A DNA stretch of 64,000 nucleotides, from contig NZ_JADBGR010000088.1 of assembly GCF_014892515.1 (NCBI RefSeq), forward strand, positions 83,252 to 147,251. Reading direction: 5' to 3'. This DNA is from Myceligenerans pegani (GTDB taxonomy: Bacteria > Actinomycetota > Actinomycetes > Actinomycetales > Cellulomonadaceae). Numbering within the stretch: the first letter of the stretch is position 1; the number at the start of each line of letters is the position of its first letter. The notes beneath the pieces are model-generated. The model searched no databases. It saw nothing but the letters and a program-made list of their open reading frames with translations, and had not been told where the DNA came from. Positions 9,706-18,779 of the stretch are shown piece by piece. The translations under genes and the position numbers were made by a program.

Positions 9706-12243
9706 TGACGACGTCGGCGCCCCGCCCTCCTCGATGTCCACGAGCACGTCCACGGCCCGGTCCGGCGACGCGCGTCTGCCCCGCTCCCGCGCGACGAGCT
9801 CGACGCTCTCGTCACGCAGGGCGAAGGCCTCCTGCACGGCGGCGGTGGCCGCCTCGGCGCGGCCCAGGCTGCGCAGCACGGTCGCGAGGTTGGTGAGCGC
9901 CACGGCGAGGCTGTCCTGGTGGTGCGGCTGTTTCGAGCGTGCTAGGTCGCGCAGCATGCTCACCGCCTCCGTCGCCGGCGCCACGGCGTCGAGCGGCCGC
10001 GCGACCTCCGTCAACCGCACACCCAGGCGCGACAGCGACCGGGCCAGGTCCTCCTCGTACCGGCCGGGCACGCGGCCCGCCAGTTCCCGCCGGATGCCGA
10101 CGGCCTCCTCCTCGAGCGGCAGCGCCTCGGCGAACCTGCCGAGCCGCGCGTAGGTGACCGCGAGGTTGGAGCACGACGTCGCCAGCATGTCGCGGTACCG
10201 CTGCGGTGTCTCCTGGGCCAGCTCGCGGCGGATCCGGACGGCCTCCTCCTCCAGCCCGGCCGCCTCGGCCGCGCGGCCCTGCTCGGACAGCAGCGACCCG
10301 AGCCCCGCCAGCGACCACGCGACCAGCCAGCGCATGCCGACCGGGTCCTGCTCCGCGAACCGGCGCCGGATCGCGAGCGCCTCCCGCGCGGCGGCGACCG
10401 CCTCGGCCGGCCGGTCGAGCTGCGCCGCCGCGTCGCTGAGGTTCGACAGCGCGAAGGCGAGGTACTGCTCGTGCTCACCGGGTCGACGCAGCGTGAGCCG
10501 CCGGCGGATCTCCACGGACTCGCGCAGCCCGTCGATCACGTCCGCGGCGCGGCCGAGCTCGACCTGTCCCACGGTGTTCGCCAGCACGAGCGCGAGCGTC
10601 GCCTCGTGCGCGGCGGGGTCGCGGGCCACGAGGCGGCGCAGCGTCGCGACGGACGCCGTGTGGCACACCTCCACCTGTTCGGGACGGCCGAGGAAGTCGT
10701 ACGCGACCGCCATGCCGTTCAGGGCGGTCGCCAGGACGGGGTCCGTCCACACCCGCTCCTCGGCGGGCGCCGCCCGGCAGGCGGCCGCGACCTCGTCCGA
10801 GATCTGGAGCGACTCGGTGTACCGGCCTTTGCCGAACAGCACGGCCGCCATCACGGTGCGCGCCCCCAGCAGCGCGGACCGGTACCGGCCGGGGTCCTGC
10901 CGCGCCAGCTCCCGCCACGCGGTGACGGCTCCCTGCGCCGACGGCGGCACCTCGTCGTACGTCTCGGGCGCCCCCAGCGCCCGCGCGAGCGTCGCGGTGG
11001 CGTCGGCCCGTTCCGGTGTCGCGGGCCGCCCGTCGGCACGGTGCTCGCCGACGACGGCGACGAGCCGCTCCGCCAGGCCCAGCGCCACGTCGCGCGGCAG
11101 CGGGCGGCGGCCGAAAAGCCGCAGCACGTGCGCGAGCGCCTCCGCGTCGTCGGGCAGCGCGTCCGCGACCCGCTCCAGCAGCACCGTGGCGAGACGTGCG
11201 GCCTCGGGCACGCCCGGGTCGTCGACGTCGAGCCGGTGCGCGAAGACGGCGAGATGGAACGCCTGCGATGCGTCCAGGCCCGCGGTGCAGGCCCGGACCC
11301 GGGCGGGATCGGCGGCCAGCGTCCGCGCGACGTGCAGCTCGGCGAGCCGGTTCGGCAGGCCCCCGGGCCCGCTCATGAGGCGCGGACGGGTGGCGGACCG
11401 GCCCGGGGCGTGACTCGCCGGCCCGAACTCCTCGCCGCGCAGCATCGCTCCGGCGATCTCCTCGTCGGGTGCGGACCACCGCTCACGCTCCACGTCGAGC
11501 AGTGCCCCGACCCCGCGTGAGACGTCGGCGACGCCACCACGCAGGAGCGCTGCCAGGGCCGCGGCGTGCACGTCCAGCACCGGCGCGGGCTCGGGGCCCT
11601 CGCGCACCTCGGGAACGGCGGGCGCGGCCGCGGCGATCTTCCGCCGCACCCCGGCACGCCGGGCGAAGGCCCGCACGGCCGTGGACACCATGGCCGGCGC
11701 GGGCACCCGGGGCGGCGCGAGGTGCACCTGCGACGTCGGCACGATCTCCGGGCCGGCCCACAGATCGCAGGCCCACCGCAGCCGCGTCCACCACTCCCGG
11801 CCCGTGCGGCCGAGCAGGATGACGCGCAGCCGGCTCTCTCCCGCGCCCGCGAGCGCGCCGAGCTGCTCGGCCAGCCGGGGGTGCGCGGCGGCGTCGTCGA
11901 CCACGACGAGGACGCGCCCGCCGCGGCACGCGGCGGCGACCTCGGCCGGGGAGTCGTCCGGTTCCGGCCACACGCACGTCCACCCGCGGCGGCGCAGCCG
12001 CGCGGCGAACTCGAGGGCGAGCCGCGACTTGCCCACCCCGCCGGCCCCGGTCACGAAGCGGACCTGGACCCTTGCCCGTTCCCGGCACCAGGAGTGGAGT
12101 TCGTCGAGCTCGGCGTCGCGCCCCGTGAACGGAACGATCCGCAGCGCCGGATCCAGCAACCCGGCTGCGGAGACCTTCGCGCGCTGAGCACGCAGGCGGC
12201 TGTCGGGATGAGGGGGACGCCACATAGGCATATTCAAACTCAT
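9703..12243 (-). CDS. STAND-like P-loop NTPase with C-terminal TPR array (paralogue A)
   Basis: The 846-residue protein begins almost directly with an ATPase domain. Walker A is GAGGVGKS at residues 66-73 and a Walker B-like strand VLVVVDDAA sits at 111-119, followed by [16 protein letters not shown], which resembles a sensor strand. The second half is a tetratricopeptide array of about six units of some 45-47 residues, each containing a helix like [11 protein letters not shown] and a pair like [17 protein letters not shown]. This layout matches signal-transducing STAND/NB-ARC NTPases, in which ligand or partner binding to the repeats triggers NTP-dependent oligomerisation. No recognisable effector domain precedes the NTPase. 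The ATG overlaps the stop of paralogue B by 4 nt (ATGA). Function unknown; a regulator or a defence sensor are both possible. Confidence 0.85.
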   Translation of the reverse strand: MSLNMPMWRPPHPDSRLRAQRAKVSAAGLLDPALRIVPFTGRDAELDELHSWCRERARVQVRFVTGAGGVGKSRLALEFAARLRRRGWTCVWPEPDDSPAEVAAACRGGRVLVVVDDAAAHPRLAEQLGALAGAGESRLRVILLGRTGREWWTRLRWACDLWAGPEIVPTSQVHLAPPRVPAPAMVSTAVRAFARRAGVRRKIAAAAPAVPEVREGPEPAPVLDVHAAALAALLRGGVADVSRGVGALLDVERERWSAPDEEIAGAMLRGEEFGPASHAPGRSATRPRLMSGPGGLPNRLAELHVARTLAADPARVRACTAGLDASQAFHLAVFAHRLDVDDPGVPEAARLATVLLERVADALPDDAEALAHVLRLFGRRPLPRDVALGLAERLVAVVGEHRADGRPATPERADATATLARALGAPETYDEVPPSAQGAVTAWRELARQDPGRYRSALLGARTVMAAVLFGKGRYTESLQISDEVAAACRAAPAEERVWTDPVLATALNGMAVAYDFLGRPEQVEVCHTASVATLRRLVARDPAAHEATLALVLANTVGQVELGRAADVIDGLRESVEIRRRLTLRRPGEHEQYLAFALSNLSDAAAQLDRPAEAVAAAREALAIRRRFAEQDPVGMRWLVAWSLAGLGSLLSEQGRAAEAAGLEEEAVRIRRELAQETPQRYRDMLATSCSNLAVTYARLGRFAEALPLEEEAVGIRRELAGRVPGRYEEDLARSLSRLGVRLTEVARPLDAVAPATEAVSMLRDLARSKQPHHQDSLAVALTNLATVLRSLGRAEAATAAVQEAFALRDESVELVARERGRRASPDRAVDVLVDIEEGGAPTSS

Positions 12244-14909
12244 GCACGCTCCGATCGCGCAGCAAGGAAGGGACCTTTGCGTGATCCGTCCGTGGGCAAG
12301 GCGGCCTCGATGTCGGCAAGCACGCGCACCGATCGCGCAAGGTCGTCACCGAACCGCCGCTGGTCCGTGGCGGCGAGCCGGTCGCGGATCCGGACCGCCT
12401 CCCGGGCGGACGCGGCCGCCGAGACGTAGCGACGCTGCTCGCCGAGGGCGACGGCCAGGGCGGTCAGCGCCGACGCGAGGCCCGGCAGGTGCTTCTCCGG
12501 ATGTTCCCTGCTCAGGTCGCGCAGCGCCCCGACCGCCTCGTGCAGCGGGCCGACGGCGTCCTGGGCGCGGGAGAGGTCCGTGTACGTGGCCCCCAGGTTG
12601 GCCAGCGCCGTCGCGAGATCCGGGAGGTGCTGCCACCGGTCGTCGCGGGCCGCCTGCCGCATGAGGCTCACGGCCTCCTGCGTGGGCTCGACGGCGTCCT
12701 CGGTGCGCCCCATGTCCGAGTAGCGCACGCCCAGGTTCGACAGGGACCGGGCGAGATGCTGGCGGTGCCGGCTCGAGGAGGAACGCCGGAGGAGATCACG
12801 CCGGATCTCCACCGCCTCCTGCTCCAGGCGCAGCGCGTCGCCGAACCTCCCGAGGCGCGAGTACGTCACGCCGAGGTTCGAGCACGACGTGGCGAGCTCC
12901 TCGCGGTAGCGGTCGGGAGCGTCGCCGGCGAGATCGCGGCGGATCGACAACGCCTCCTCCTCGAGCGAGAGCGCCTCGTGCGGCCGCCCTTGCTCGGACA
13001 GCAGGACGCCGACGCCGGACAGCGACCACGCCAGCTCGAACCGCAGCTTGGGTGCACCGCCGCGGGCCGACGACGACGCCTTCCGCAGGGCCCGCCGACG
13101 CAGCGCCAGTGCCTCCTGCCCCGCGGCGAGGGCCTCTGCCACATCTCCCAGTGCGGCGAGCGCATGGCTGAGATTCGACAGGCTGTACGCCAGCTTTCGC
13201 TCGAACGCCTCCGGCCGGTCGCGGGCGAGCCTGCGCCTGATCGCCACGGACTCGCGCAGGCCCTCCAGCGCCTCGGCGGGTCTCCCCCGGTTCACCAGGA
13301 GCAGCAGATTGGCCTGGACCATCGCGAGCATCTCCGCGTACGCCACGGGATCACGGGCGACCAGGCCGCGCAGGAGCGCGACGGCCCGATCGTGGTACCA
13401 GCGCGCCGCGTCCACGCTCCCCGGGGCGCTCGTCGCCTCCAGCGAGTGCATCGCCCACGCGAGCTCCGGTTCCGTCCACACCGCCTCGACGTCGGGGACC
13501 GAGCTCCACGCGGACACGGCCTCGTCCACCAGCGTCGCGAACTCCTTGTCGCGTCCGGTCCCGAAGCACATGACCGCGAGGTCGTGCATCGCGTACCAGA
13601 GAGCGATCCGGTAGCGCAGCGGGTCGGCCCGGGTGATCCGCCGCCACATCGCCTCCGCCCTCTCCGCCGGGCCGTACGCCTCGTCGGGTCGCCCCGTCTC
13701 GTCGAGCGCGCGCGCCAGTGCGCCGAGTGCCTCGGCGTGGCTGACCGAGTCCCCGGCCTCGTCCGCCGCGAGCACCGTCACGAGCCGCGATGCCAGATCT
13801 GCGGCCTGCGCCGCGGGCGCGGGCCGCCGGGGGAACAGCCGCAGGACCCGTTCCAGGTGCCCCCGGTCGTCGGGCAGTTGGTTGGCGACCTGCTCCAGCA
13901 GCGCGCCCGTGAGGCGGCCCGCCCCGGTCACCGCCGGGGTGTCGACGTCGAGACGGAACGCGAACATGGCGACCTCGAACGCCTCGTCGGGCGTGATCCG
14001 GGCGGTGCAGACCTCCGTCATCCCGGGGGCGGCGGTCAGCGTCCGTGCCACGTGCAGTTCGGCGAGCCGGTCGGGCAGGTCGCGCCGGTCACCGCAGAGC
14101 AGGGCGCGCGCCACGACGGCGTCCGTGTCCTCCCACCGATCCCGCTCGTGGTCCAGCAGCGCTCCGGGCCCGCGCGCGACATCGACCACCGCGTCGGCGT
14201 CGCCGGCCTCCCGCCCGGCCAGGACCGCCAGCACCGCGGCGTGCACGTCGCCGAATCGCGGCGGGTCCGCGTCGGCGGGCAGGTCGGCCACCACGAGGTC
14301 CGGGGTCTGGGTCCCGAGTCGCGCCGCGAACGCCGACGCCGCCGCCCGGACCATCCGGGCCAGGCTCTGCGCCGGCGGCCCGACATGGGACATCGAGGTC
14401 GGCACGGCTCTGGGGCCCGTCCACAGGGTGCTCGCCCAGCGCAGCCGCGTCCACCAGTGCCGGCCCGTCCGTGCGAGCAGCAGCACCCGGATCCGGCCGG
14501 CCTCCGCGTCCCGGAGCGCACCGAGCTGGTCGTCCAGGCGGGGGAAGGACGCGGCGTCGTCCACGACGACGAGGACGCGCGGACCGCGGCACGCCGCCGC
14601 CACGTCCCGGGGTTCGTCGGCGGGGTCGAGCCAGACCGACCGCCAGCGACGACGGCCGAGCCGCGCGCTCAGCTCCACCGCGAGCCGCGACTTCCCGCAG
14701 CCACCGAGCCCGGTCAGCAGCCGCACACGGACCGGCTCCGCGCCGCCCGCCCAGCTCGTCAGGTCCCCCATCTCGGTGTCGCGCCCGGAGAACGGCACGG
14801 CCCGCAACGCGGGATCGAGCAGGCGCACGAGACCGCCGTCAGGCAGCGACGCCGCCCCGCGACGGTTCCAGCCCTCACGCCCACGCAACACGGGCCAAGT
14901 CAACCGCAA
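12240..14909 (-). CDS. STAND-like P-loop NTPase with C-terminal TPR array (paralogue B)
   Basis: This 889-residue protein is a clear paralogue of the gene downstream. It shares the opening (LLDPALRAVPFSGRDTEM), Walker A GLGGCGKS at 67-74, the VLVVVDDAA strand at 112-120, the distinctive HWWTRLRW at 151-158, and the C-terminal TPR array with EEALSIRRDLA and TSCSNLGVTYSRLGRFGDAL. The start is uncertain: the 5'-most candidate is a TTG at 14909, and a GTG six codons later is also possible; neither has a strong ribosome binding site. It is the first gene of a two-gene unit (ATGA overlap). No effector domain is visible. Divergence between the copies is spread over the whole length, so the duplication is old. 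Function unknown. Confidence 0.83.
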   Translation of the reverse strand: MRLTWPVLRGREGWNRRGAASLPDGGLVRLLDPALRAVPFSGRDTEMGDLTSWAGGAEPVRVRLLTGLGGCGKSRLAVELSARLGRRRWRSVWLDPADEPRDVAAACRGPRVLVVVDDAASFPRLDDQLGALRDAEAGRIRVLLLARTGRHWWTRLRWASTLWTGPRAVPTSMSHVGPPAQSLARMVRAAASAFAARLGTQTPDLVVADLPADADPPRFGDVHAAVLAVLAGREAGDADAVVDVARGPGALLDHERDRWEDTDAVVARALLCGDRRDLPDRLAELHVARTLTAAPGMTEVCTARITPDEAFEVAMFAFRLDVDTPAVTGAGRLTGALLEQVANQLPDDRGHLERVLRLFPRRPAPAAQAADLASRLVTVLAADEAGDSVSHAEALGALARALDETGRPDEAYGPAERAEAMWRRITRADPLRYRIALWYAMHDLAVMCFGTGRDKEFATLVDEAVSAWSSVPDVEAVWTEPELAWAMHSLEATSAPGSVDAARWYHDRAVALLRGLVARDPVAYAEMLAMVQANLLLLVNRGRPAEALEGLRESVAIRRRLARDRPEAFERKLAYSLSNLSHALAALGDVAEALAAGQEALALRRRALRKASSSARGGAPKLRFELAWSLSGVGVLLSEQGRPHEALSLEEEALSIRRDLAGDAPDRYREELATSCSNLGVTYSRLGRFGDALRLEQEAVEIRRDLLRRSSSSRHRQHLARSLSNLGVRYSDMGRTEDAVEPTQEAVSLMRQAARDDRWQHLPDLATALANLGATYTDLSRAQDAVGPLHEAVGALRDLSREHPEKHLPGLASALTALAVALGEQRRYVSAAASAREAVRIRDRLAATDQRRFGDDLARSVRVLADIEAALPTDGSRKGPFLAARSERA

Positions 14910-15019
14910 CCGGACACCTGAACACCAGGACGCGCGCCGAACGATCGGCCGATGCGTACTTCGTGACCCTCGAGACGCCCGACCGGCGGTCCGGCTGCCG
15001 CCCGGGAGTCATGCACCGA

Positions 15020-15646
15020 TCAGTCGTCGTTCTGCGTCCCCAGGTGGCGGACCGTGCCGTCCCAGCCCGCGACGAGGGCGTCGACGACGTCGGGCAGCTC
15101 GTGCGGGAACACCTCCAGCGGCTGGGCGCGCAGTTCGTCGGCCGACAGCCACGCCATGTCGTCCAGCACCTCCCGCTCGATCTCCGTCCAGCCCGAGCGA
15201 TCCGGCGTGTGCCCACCGGGCAGACGGGCGAGGAAGAACACCTCGTGCTGCCGGCACGTCTCGGCGTAGAAGTCGAAGATGCCGGTGCGGGTGAGCACCG
15301 GCCCCTCCAGGTCCTCCGGGGACAGGATCAGGCCCGCCTCCTCACGGACCTCGCGCAGCGCGGCCTCGAGGGCGGTCTCCCCCGCGTCGATCCCTCCGCC
15401 CAGCGTGAACCACCACGAGCGGCCCGGCTCGTCCAGATCGTGTCCCCGCACGAGCAGCACGCGGCCCGCGTCGTCGAGCAGCACGACGCGGGCCGCGTCG
15501 CGCTCGCGGATCCCGTCCGGCGCGAGGCGCCAGTCGGGTCCCAGGGAGCGTGCGACGCCCTCGGAGGTCGCCAGGCCCGCTCGGCCGGGTGGACGCGTTA
15601 CGGCTCCTTCTCGACGGTGATCATCGTGGTCGCTGCGCCAGGTCAT
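15020..15646 (-). CDS. NUDIX hydrolase
   Basis: NUDIX enzymes hydrolyse nucleoside diphosphates linked to another group. The 208-residue protein carries the NUDIX box as GGGIDAGETALEAALREV followed by REEAGLIL, with the catalytic glutamates in place. The substrate cannot be read from the sequence. I chose the ATG at 15646 because it lies 7 nt after a TATCGT box, giving a leaderless start. The open frame extends about 125 codons further, but that part is low-complexity and lies antisense to the divergent neighbour. An unusual feature is the GAAGGAG sequence inside the coding region with no start codon after it. Confidence 0.88.
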   Translation of the reverse strand: MTWRSDHDDHRREGAVTRPPGRAGLATSEGVARSLGPDWRLAPDGIRERDAARVVLLDDAGRVLLVRGHDLDEPGRSWWFTLGGGIDAGETALEAALREVREEAGLILSPEDLEGPVLTRTGIFDFYAETCRQHEVFFLARLPGGHTPDRSGWTEIEREVLDDMAWLSADELRAQPLEVFPHELPDVVDALVAGWDGTVRHLGTQNDD

Positions 15647-15653
15647 GCCGAAG

Positions 15654-15659
15654 ACGATA
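15654..15659 (-). promoter_or_regulatory. Leaderless promoter -10 box of NUDIX gene
   Basis: TATCGT ends 7 nt before the ATG of the NUDIX gene. The divergent beta-propeller gene has its own -10 box 24 bp away, so the two promoters are back to back. Confidence 0.45.
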
Positions 15660-15682
15660 CGGAATGGTGGGTGTGGTGGGTC

Positions 15683-15688
15683 TAGGGT
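15683..15688 (+). promoter_or_regulatory. Leaderless promoter -10 box of propeller gene
   Basis: TAGGGT ends 8 nt before the GTG at 15697. It supports that GTG over the ATG at 15664, which would place the promoter inside the coding region. Confidence 0.45.
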
Positions 15689-15696
15689 CTCGTGCC

Positions 15697-16899
15697 GTGA
15701 CGACGATCGAGCCTCTGGCCGGCGCGACGCTTCCCGACGGCGTCGTGGTGGAACGTCTGGTGCCGCATCCGCGGCTGCCGTGGGTCGCGGGACTGGACGC
15801 GGCGCGGACGACGGTGCACGTGTGGGGATGGGAGTCCGGAGACCTGACTTGTGTCGCGACGGTCGGCGAGGACGCGTACGGCGACGCGCCCGGGTGGGAC
15901 CGGATGCGGCTCGTGCCGTCGGCGGCGTGGCATCCGGAGAGGGCGCTGCTCGTGGTGAACGGCTCGGACGGCTTGGCGTGGTGGGCCCCGGACGGCGCCA
16001 CGACGCCGGGCTGGGCACCACCCGTCGCGGATGACGACGGCGCCGGTGGAGACGTGGCGTTCACGCCCGACGGTGCCACGCTCCTGGTCAGCGGCTACGA
16101 GCGGTCGACGACGATCCGCCTGGCGACCGGCGACGTCGGGTCCTCGCCGGGGTGGGACACGGGGTTCTCGGTCTGGCCCGGCGGGCGCCTGGCCCTCTCG
16201 TACGTCAGCGACCAGAGCGCGACGCACGGCCTGTTCACCCGGATCGACCCCGCCACCGGCAGGAGGAGCGTCGTGGACCGGGCGCTGCTGCTGGATGTCG
16301 ACGGGTACGAGACGCCGGTGGTGAGCCCCGACGGGCGGTACGTCGCGATCCGCGGGAACGCCTACGGCCAGACGTTGCAGGTGTTCGAGATGCCGAGCCT
16401 GCGGCTCGTGCTGTCCACCACGCTCATGGACGAGAGCCCGGGCTTTCCGTACCCGCCGGAGTGGCTTGCCGAGCTCCACTCGTGGTCCCGGCACGACATC
16501 GCGTTCGGCGATCCCGGCACGGTGTGGGTCGGGACCCCGCACGGCACCCTCGTCGCTCTCGACGTCGCCCGTGCCGAGGCCGTCGCCCACGAGCTGCCCG
16601 ACGGCGCCCCGGTCACCGCCCTCGCCGGTGGTGCGGGTGGTGTGCTGGTCGTCGCGACCGGCGGCGGAAGCCTGCGCCTGTTCCCCGACGGCTCCGACCG
16701 GACCGCCGCGCCGTCATGGGAGGCGACCGCGACCGGCGTCGTCCAGGACTTCCTTGCCACCACTGCCGAGGTGCCCGACGACGCGGCCGGCGACGACGGC
16801 GACCTGGACGAGTTCCTGGAGCGATTGACGACCACCGACGGGCGTGAAGGTCTGGCGGCCCGGGGAACGGCGCAACTCTGCTACTCGATCAGGCCGTGA
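15697..16899 (+). CDS. Beta-propeller (WD40-like) protein of unknown function
   Basis: The 400-residue protein has no signal peptide or membrane helix and consists of repeated strand-rich units with motifs typical of WD40 or YVTN-type propellers, for example AAWHPERALLVVNGSDGLAWW, VAFTPDGATLLVSGYE and PVVSPDGRYVAIRG (quoted in short pieces). Such proteins are usually binding scaffolds. The last residues (TAQLCYSIRP) are encoded opposite the 3' end of a LuxR gene fragment on the minus strand. This suggests a rearrangement has replaced its original C-terminus. It is divergent from the NUDIX gene. I cannot assign a function. Confidence 0.75.
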   Translation: MTTIEPLAGATLPDGVVVERLVPHPRLPWVAGLDAARTTVHVWGWESGDLTCVATVGEDAYGDAPGWDRMRLVPSAAWHPERALLVVNGSDGLAWWAPDGATTPGWAPPVADDDGAGGDVAFTPDGATLLVSGYERSTTIRLATGDVGSSPGWDTGFSVWPGGRLALSYVSDQSATHGLFTRIDPATGRRSVVDRALLLDVDGYETPVVSPDGRYVAIRGNAYGQTLQVFEMPSLRLVLSTTLMDESPGFPYPPEWLAELHSWSRHDIAFGDPGTVWVGTPHGTLVALDVARAEAVAHELPDGAPVTALAGGAGGVLVVATGGGSLRLFPDGSDRTAAPSWEATATGVVQDFLATTAEVPDDAAGDDGDLDEFLERLTTTDGREGLAARGTAQLCYSIRP

Positions 16900-16973
16900 C
16901 GGTAGGCGTGGGCCACGGCCTGCACCCGGTCGCACAGCTGGAGCTTGGTGAGGATCCGGGAGACGTGATGGCC
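16881..16973 (-). pseudogene. 3' remnant of a LuxR/NarL-type response regulator
   Basis: On the minus strand this stretch encodes HHVSRILTKLQLCDRVQAV followed by AHAYRHGLIE and a TAG stop. It matches the second half of the LuxR helix-turn-helix and the closing YRHGL(I/V) of NarL-family response regulators. Nothing upstream resembles the rest of such a protein: the frame runs through a hydrophobic stretch and meets a TAG about 60 bp further on. It is therefore a broken-off gene end, not a functional regulator. Confidence 0.7.
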
Positions 16974-17088
16974 GCCGAGGGCGGCGATGCAGGCGATCAC
17001 CAGCCCGAACAGGCTCAGCCCGAGGTCATGCCGTGGACCCTACGAACGCGCCACCGGCACGCACATCACCCTGTGGAGCACACTTGAC

Positions 17089-17108
17089 GATCCCCCGGAC
17101 GGGGGATC
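17089..17108. terminator. Short perfect hairpin between the LuxR remnant and the ferritin-like gene
   Basis: GATCCCCC and GGGGGATC form an 8-bp stem around GGAC. There is no T-run on either side. It lies 55 bp past the stop of the ferritin-like gene (minus strand), so it may terminate that transcript. Confidence 0.35.
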
Positions 17109-17163
17109 CTCGGCGGGCGCTCGGCGAGGCGCACCGGCCGCGAGGTGTGACTCGTCGAGAGCC

Positions 17164-17925
17164 TCAGGGCAGTGGTCCTTCGACGCCGCGGCGTGTTCGC
17201 CCGAGCGCGTCGAACGCCGTGCGGCCGAAGGTCCCCAGCGCGCGCCACCAGTAACGCGCCGGGCTCAGGCCGCACGCACGGAGTGCGTCGCCGTGGTCGA
17301 CGACCAGCACAGTGACGGCACCGATCGCGACGATGCTCCAGCCGAACCCCACCAGCGCCCGCAGCACAGCGGGTGTACCCACGAAGCCGACGCGAAGCCG
17401 GTCGACCTGGAACCGCAGATGGTGACGTTCGTCGTGCGCGATGCGGCGCCCGATGCCACGCAGCACGGCGTCGGGCGCGGCGGTGGCGAGCGCTGTGAAC
17501 CAGCCCATCGCCACGGATTCGGCGACGAGGAAGAGCGCGAGCTCGGTACGCAGGCCGAACGAACGGCGCAGGACGGTGAAGGCGGCGTCCGACCAATGGG
17601 ACCTCATCACCGGCGCACCCAGATGTTCCAGCCCGCGTCGGAACAGGGCGGAGTGCCGCTGCTCCTCTGCGACCAGGAGGGACAGCGCACGATGGTAGAC
17701 GGGGTCGCCGGCTGCCTTCGCGTGGGCAAGGAGCCTTTCGCCGTCCCCGTTCTCACCCAGTTCGAATCGCTGGAACGAACGGACGAAGGCCCGCCGCACC
17801 GGGTCGGGCAGGCTGCACGGGGCATCCCAGTCGACGTCGCGCTCCATCGCGACCTGGACGGCGACGTTGGCCTCGAAGTGCTCGACCCAGGCGGTAAAGT
17901 GCGGGTTCGTTGCGCCGTTCGTCAT
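17164..17925 (-). CDS. Di-iron ferritin-like membrane-associated protein
   Basis: The 253-residue protein has the paired metal-binding motifs of ferritin-like di-iron proteins: EEQRH in LLVAEEQRHSALFRR and, after a further Glu in FLVAESVAM, DERHH in RRIAHDERHHLRF. The EExxH/DExxH pair suggests an oxygen-activating or electron-transfer di-iron centre. A hydrophobic segment near the C-terminus (WSIVAIGAVTVLVV) could anchor it in the membrane. I chose the ATG at 17925 because it starts just before the recognisable fold; the frame is open for 84 more codons upstream without family character. No redox partner gene is next to it. The substrate is unknown. Confidence 0.75.
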   Translation of the reverse strand: MTNGATNPHFTAWVEHFEANVAVQVAMERDVDWDAPCSLPDPVRRAFVRSFQRFELGENGDGERLLAHAKAAGDPVYHRALSLLVAEEQRHSALFRRGLEHLGAPVMRSHWSDAAFTVLRRSFGLRTELALFLVAESVAMGWFTALATAAPDAVLRGIGRRIAHDERHHLRFQVDRLRVGFVGTPAVLRALVGFGWSIVAIGAVTVLVVDHGDALRACGLSPARYWWRALGTFGRTAFDALGRTRRGVEGPLP

Positions 17926-18074
17926 GGGTGGAACCTGGCACGTGCCGGAAACGAGTTCCAGCCGGTCCACTGCCCTTCCATCACCTGCCCGCCGAAGATG
18001 CCCTGGTCGCACACACACCGCCACGAGGCTCGAATCCAAGCCCGAGACCCCTACCCAACCGGGCCGGGCAGGAG

Positions 18075-18080
18075 TAGCGT
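18075..18080 (+). promoter_or_regulatory. -10 box for the orphan TPP riboswitch
   Basis: TAGCGT lies 9 nt before the first base of the riboswitch P1 stem at 18090, the distance expected for a transcription start at the aptamer's 5' end. Confidence 0.45.
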
Positions 18081-18089
18081 AGAAGTTGG

Positions 18090-18205
18090 CCTGCGAGACA
18101 GGCGAGGGAGCCGAGAGGCTGAGAGGCCAGAAGGTTGAAAAGGCCGGCTGGCGACCCCCACTACCTGATCCGGACAATGCCGGCGAAGGGAAATCGCCTC
18201 GCAGG
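18090..18205 (+). ncRNA. TPP riboswitch (THI element) with no downstream gene
   Basis: The conserved blocks of the thiamine pyrophosphate aptamer are all present in order: GGGAGCC, GGCTGAGAGG, GACCC, ACCTGATCCGGACAATGCC and GGCGAAGGGA. The closing stem is strong: CCTGCGAG (18090-18097) and GGCGA pair with TCGCC and CTCGCAGG (18194-18205). The riboswitch reads on the plus strand, but no thiamine biosynthesis or transport gene follows. The next plus-strand DNA contains a partial pdxS copy and gene remnants on the opposite strand. It is either a relic or the leader of a gene that was deleted. Confidence 0.93.
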
Positions 18206-18290
18206 TCCCTTCATGCTCTGACAGGAAGAGGACGTCGAGCCCCCGCGGACGTGACGTCGGCAGGGCCGCGGCGCGTTGGTCAGGACCTGA

Positions 18291-18347
18291 TCACCAGCCG
18301 CGCTCGGCCAGGTGCACCGGCTCCGGGTCCTCCTCGACGTCGATGCC
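18291..18347 (-). repeat. Copy 1 of the last 57 bp of pdxS
   Basis: Read on the minus strand, this encodes GIDVEEDPEPVHLAERGW and a stop, the C-terminus of PdxS. It matches the real pdxS end at 51 of 57 bases and copy 2 at 54 of 57. It shares with copy 2, but not with pdxS, the flanking GGACCAC on the upstream side. Confidence 0.85.
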
Positions 18348-18401
18348 GTGGTCCACGATTGGCGCGCTCCCCGGGCAACTCCGGATCGACGGGTGACCCG
18401 G

Positions 18402-18768
18402 TCAGAGGTCCCACAGAGATGCGATGGGCAGCCCGATGAGGTTCTCGCCGAACCGCACCTCTGATCCGCCGTGCCCAGCACGACACCGCCCAGGAACCTG
18501 TCGCCCAAACGCTCGGCAAGGCGCTGCAGACCACGGAAGTGCTCGGGCTTGTAGGTCTGCTTCGCTTTCACCTCGAGGCCGAGGACCCGGCCGTCGTCGA
18601 GTTCGAGGAGGATGTCCACCTCGACGCCCGACGTCTCGCGGTAGTGAAAGACGGAGTAGCGGGTGTCGCTCCAGGTCTGCTGCTTGCGCAACTCGGAGAC
18701 CACAAGGCCCTCCAGCAGCGGCCCCAGCAGTTCGCCACCACCGACGAGTGCAGCGGCACGGGCAACAT
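18402..18768 (-). pseudogene. C-terminal remnant of a DUF4143-type ATP-binding protein, frameshifted
   Basis: The fragment encodes LLEGLVVSELRKQQTW, then VFHYRETSGVEVDILLEL and VLGLEVKAKQTY. This is the C-terminal domain found in AAA ATP-binding proteins with DUF4143, which carries a nuclease-like E-V-K motif. The ATPase half is missing. Near 18459-18470 the frame shifts by one base: GGVVLGTAD continues in another frame as EVRFGENLIGLPIASLWDL. It lies between pdxS copies 1 and 2, so it probably arrived in one of the insertions there. Confidence 0.72.
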
Positions 18769-18779
18769 GACACCCTGCA

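Noticed and set aside
14910..15019. ATCGGCCGAT palindrome upstream of NTPase gene B as an operator
   Set aside because: A 10-bp GC-rich palindrome is expected often by chance here, and it has no promoter-like context.
18086..18439. Plus-strand frame of 117 codons starting within the TPP riboswitch
   Set aside because: It runs through the aptamer and antisense to pdxS copy 1, has no ribosome binding site and no protein resemblance.
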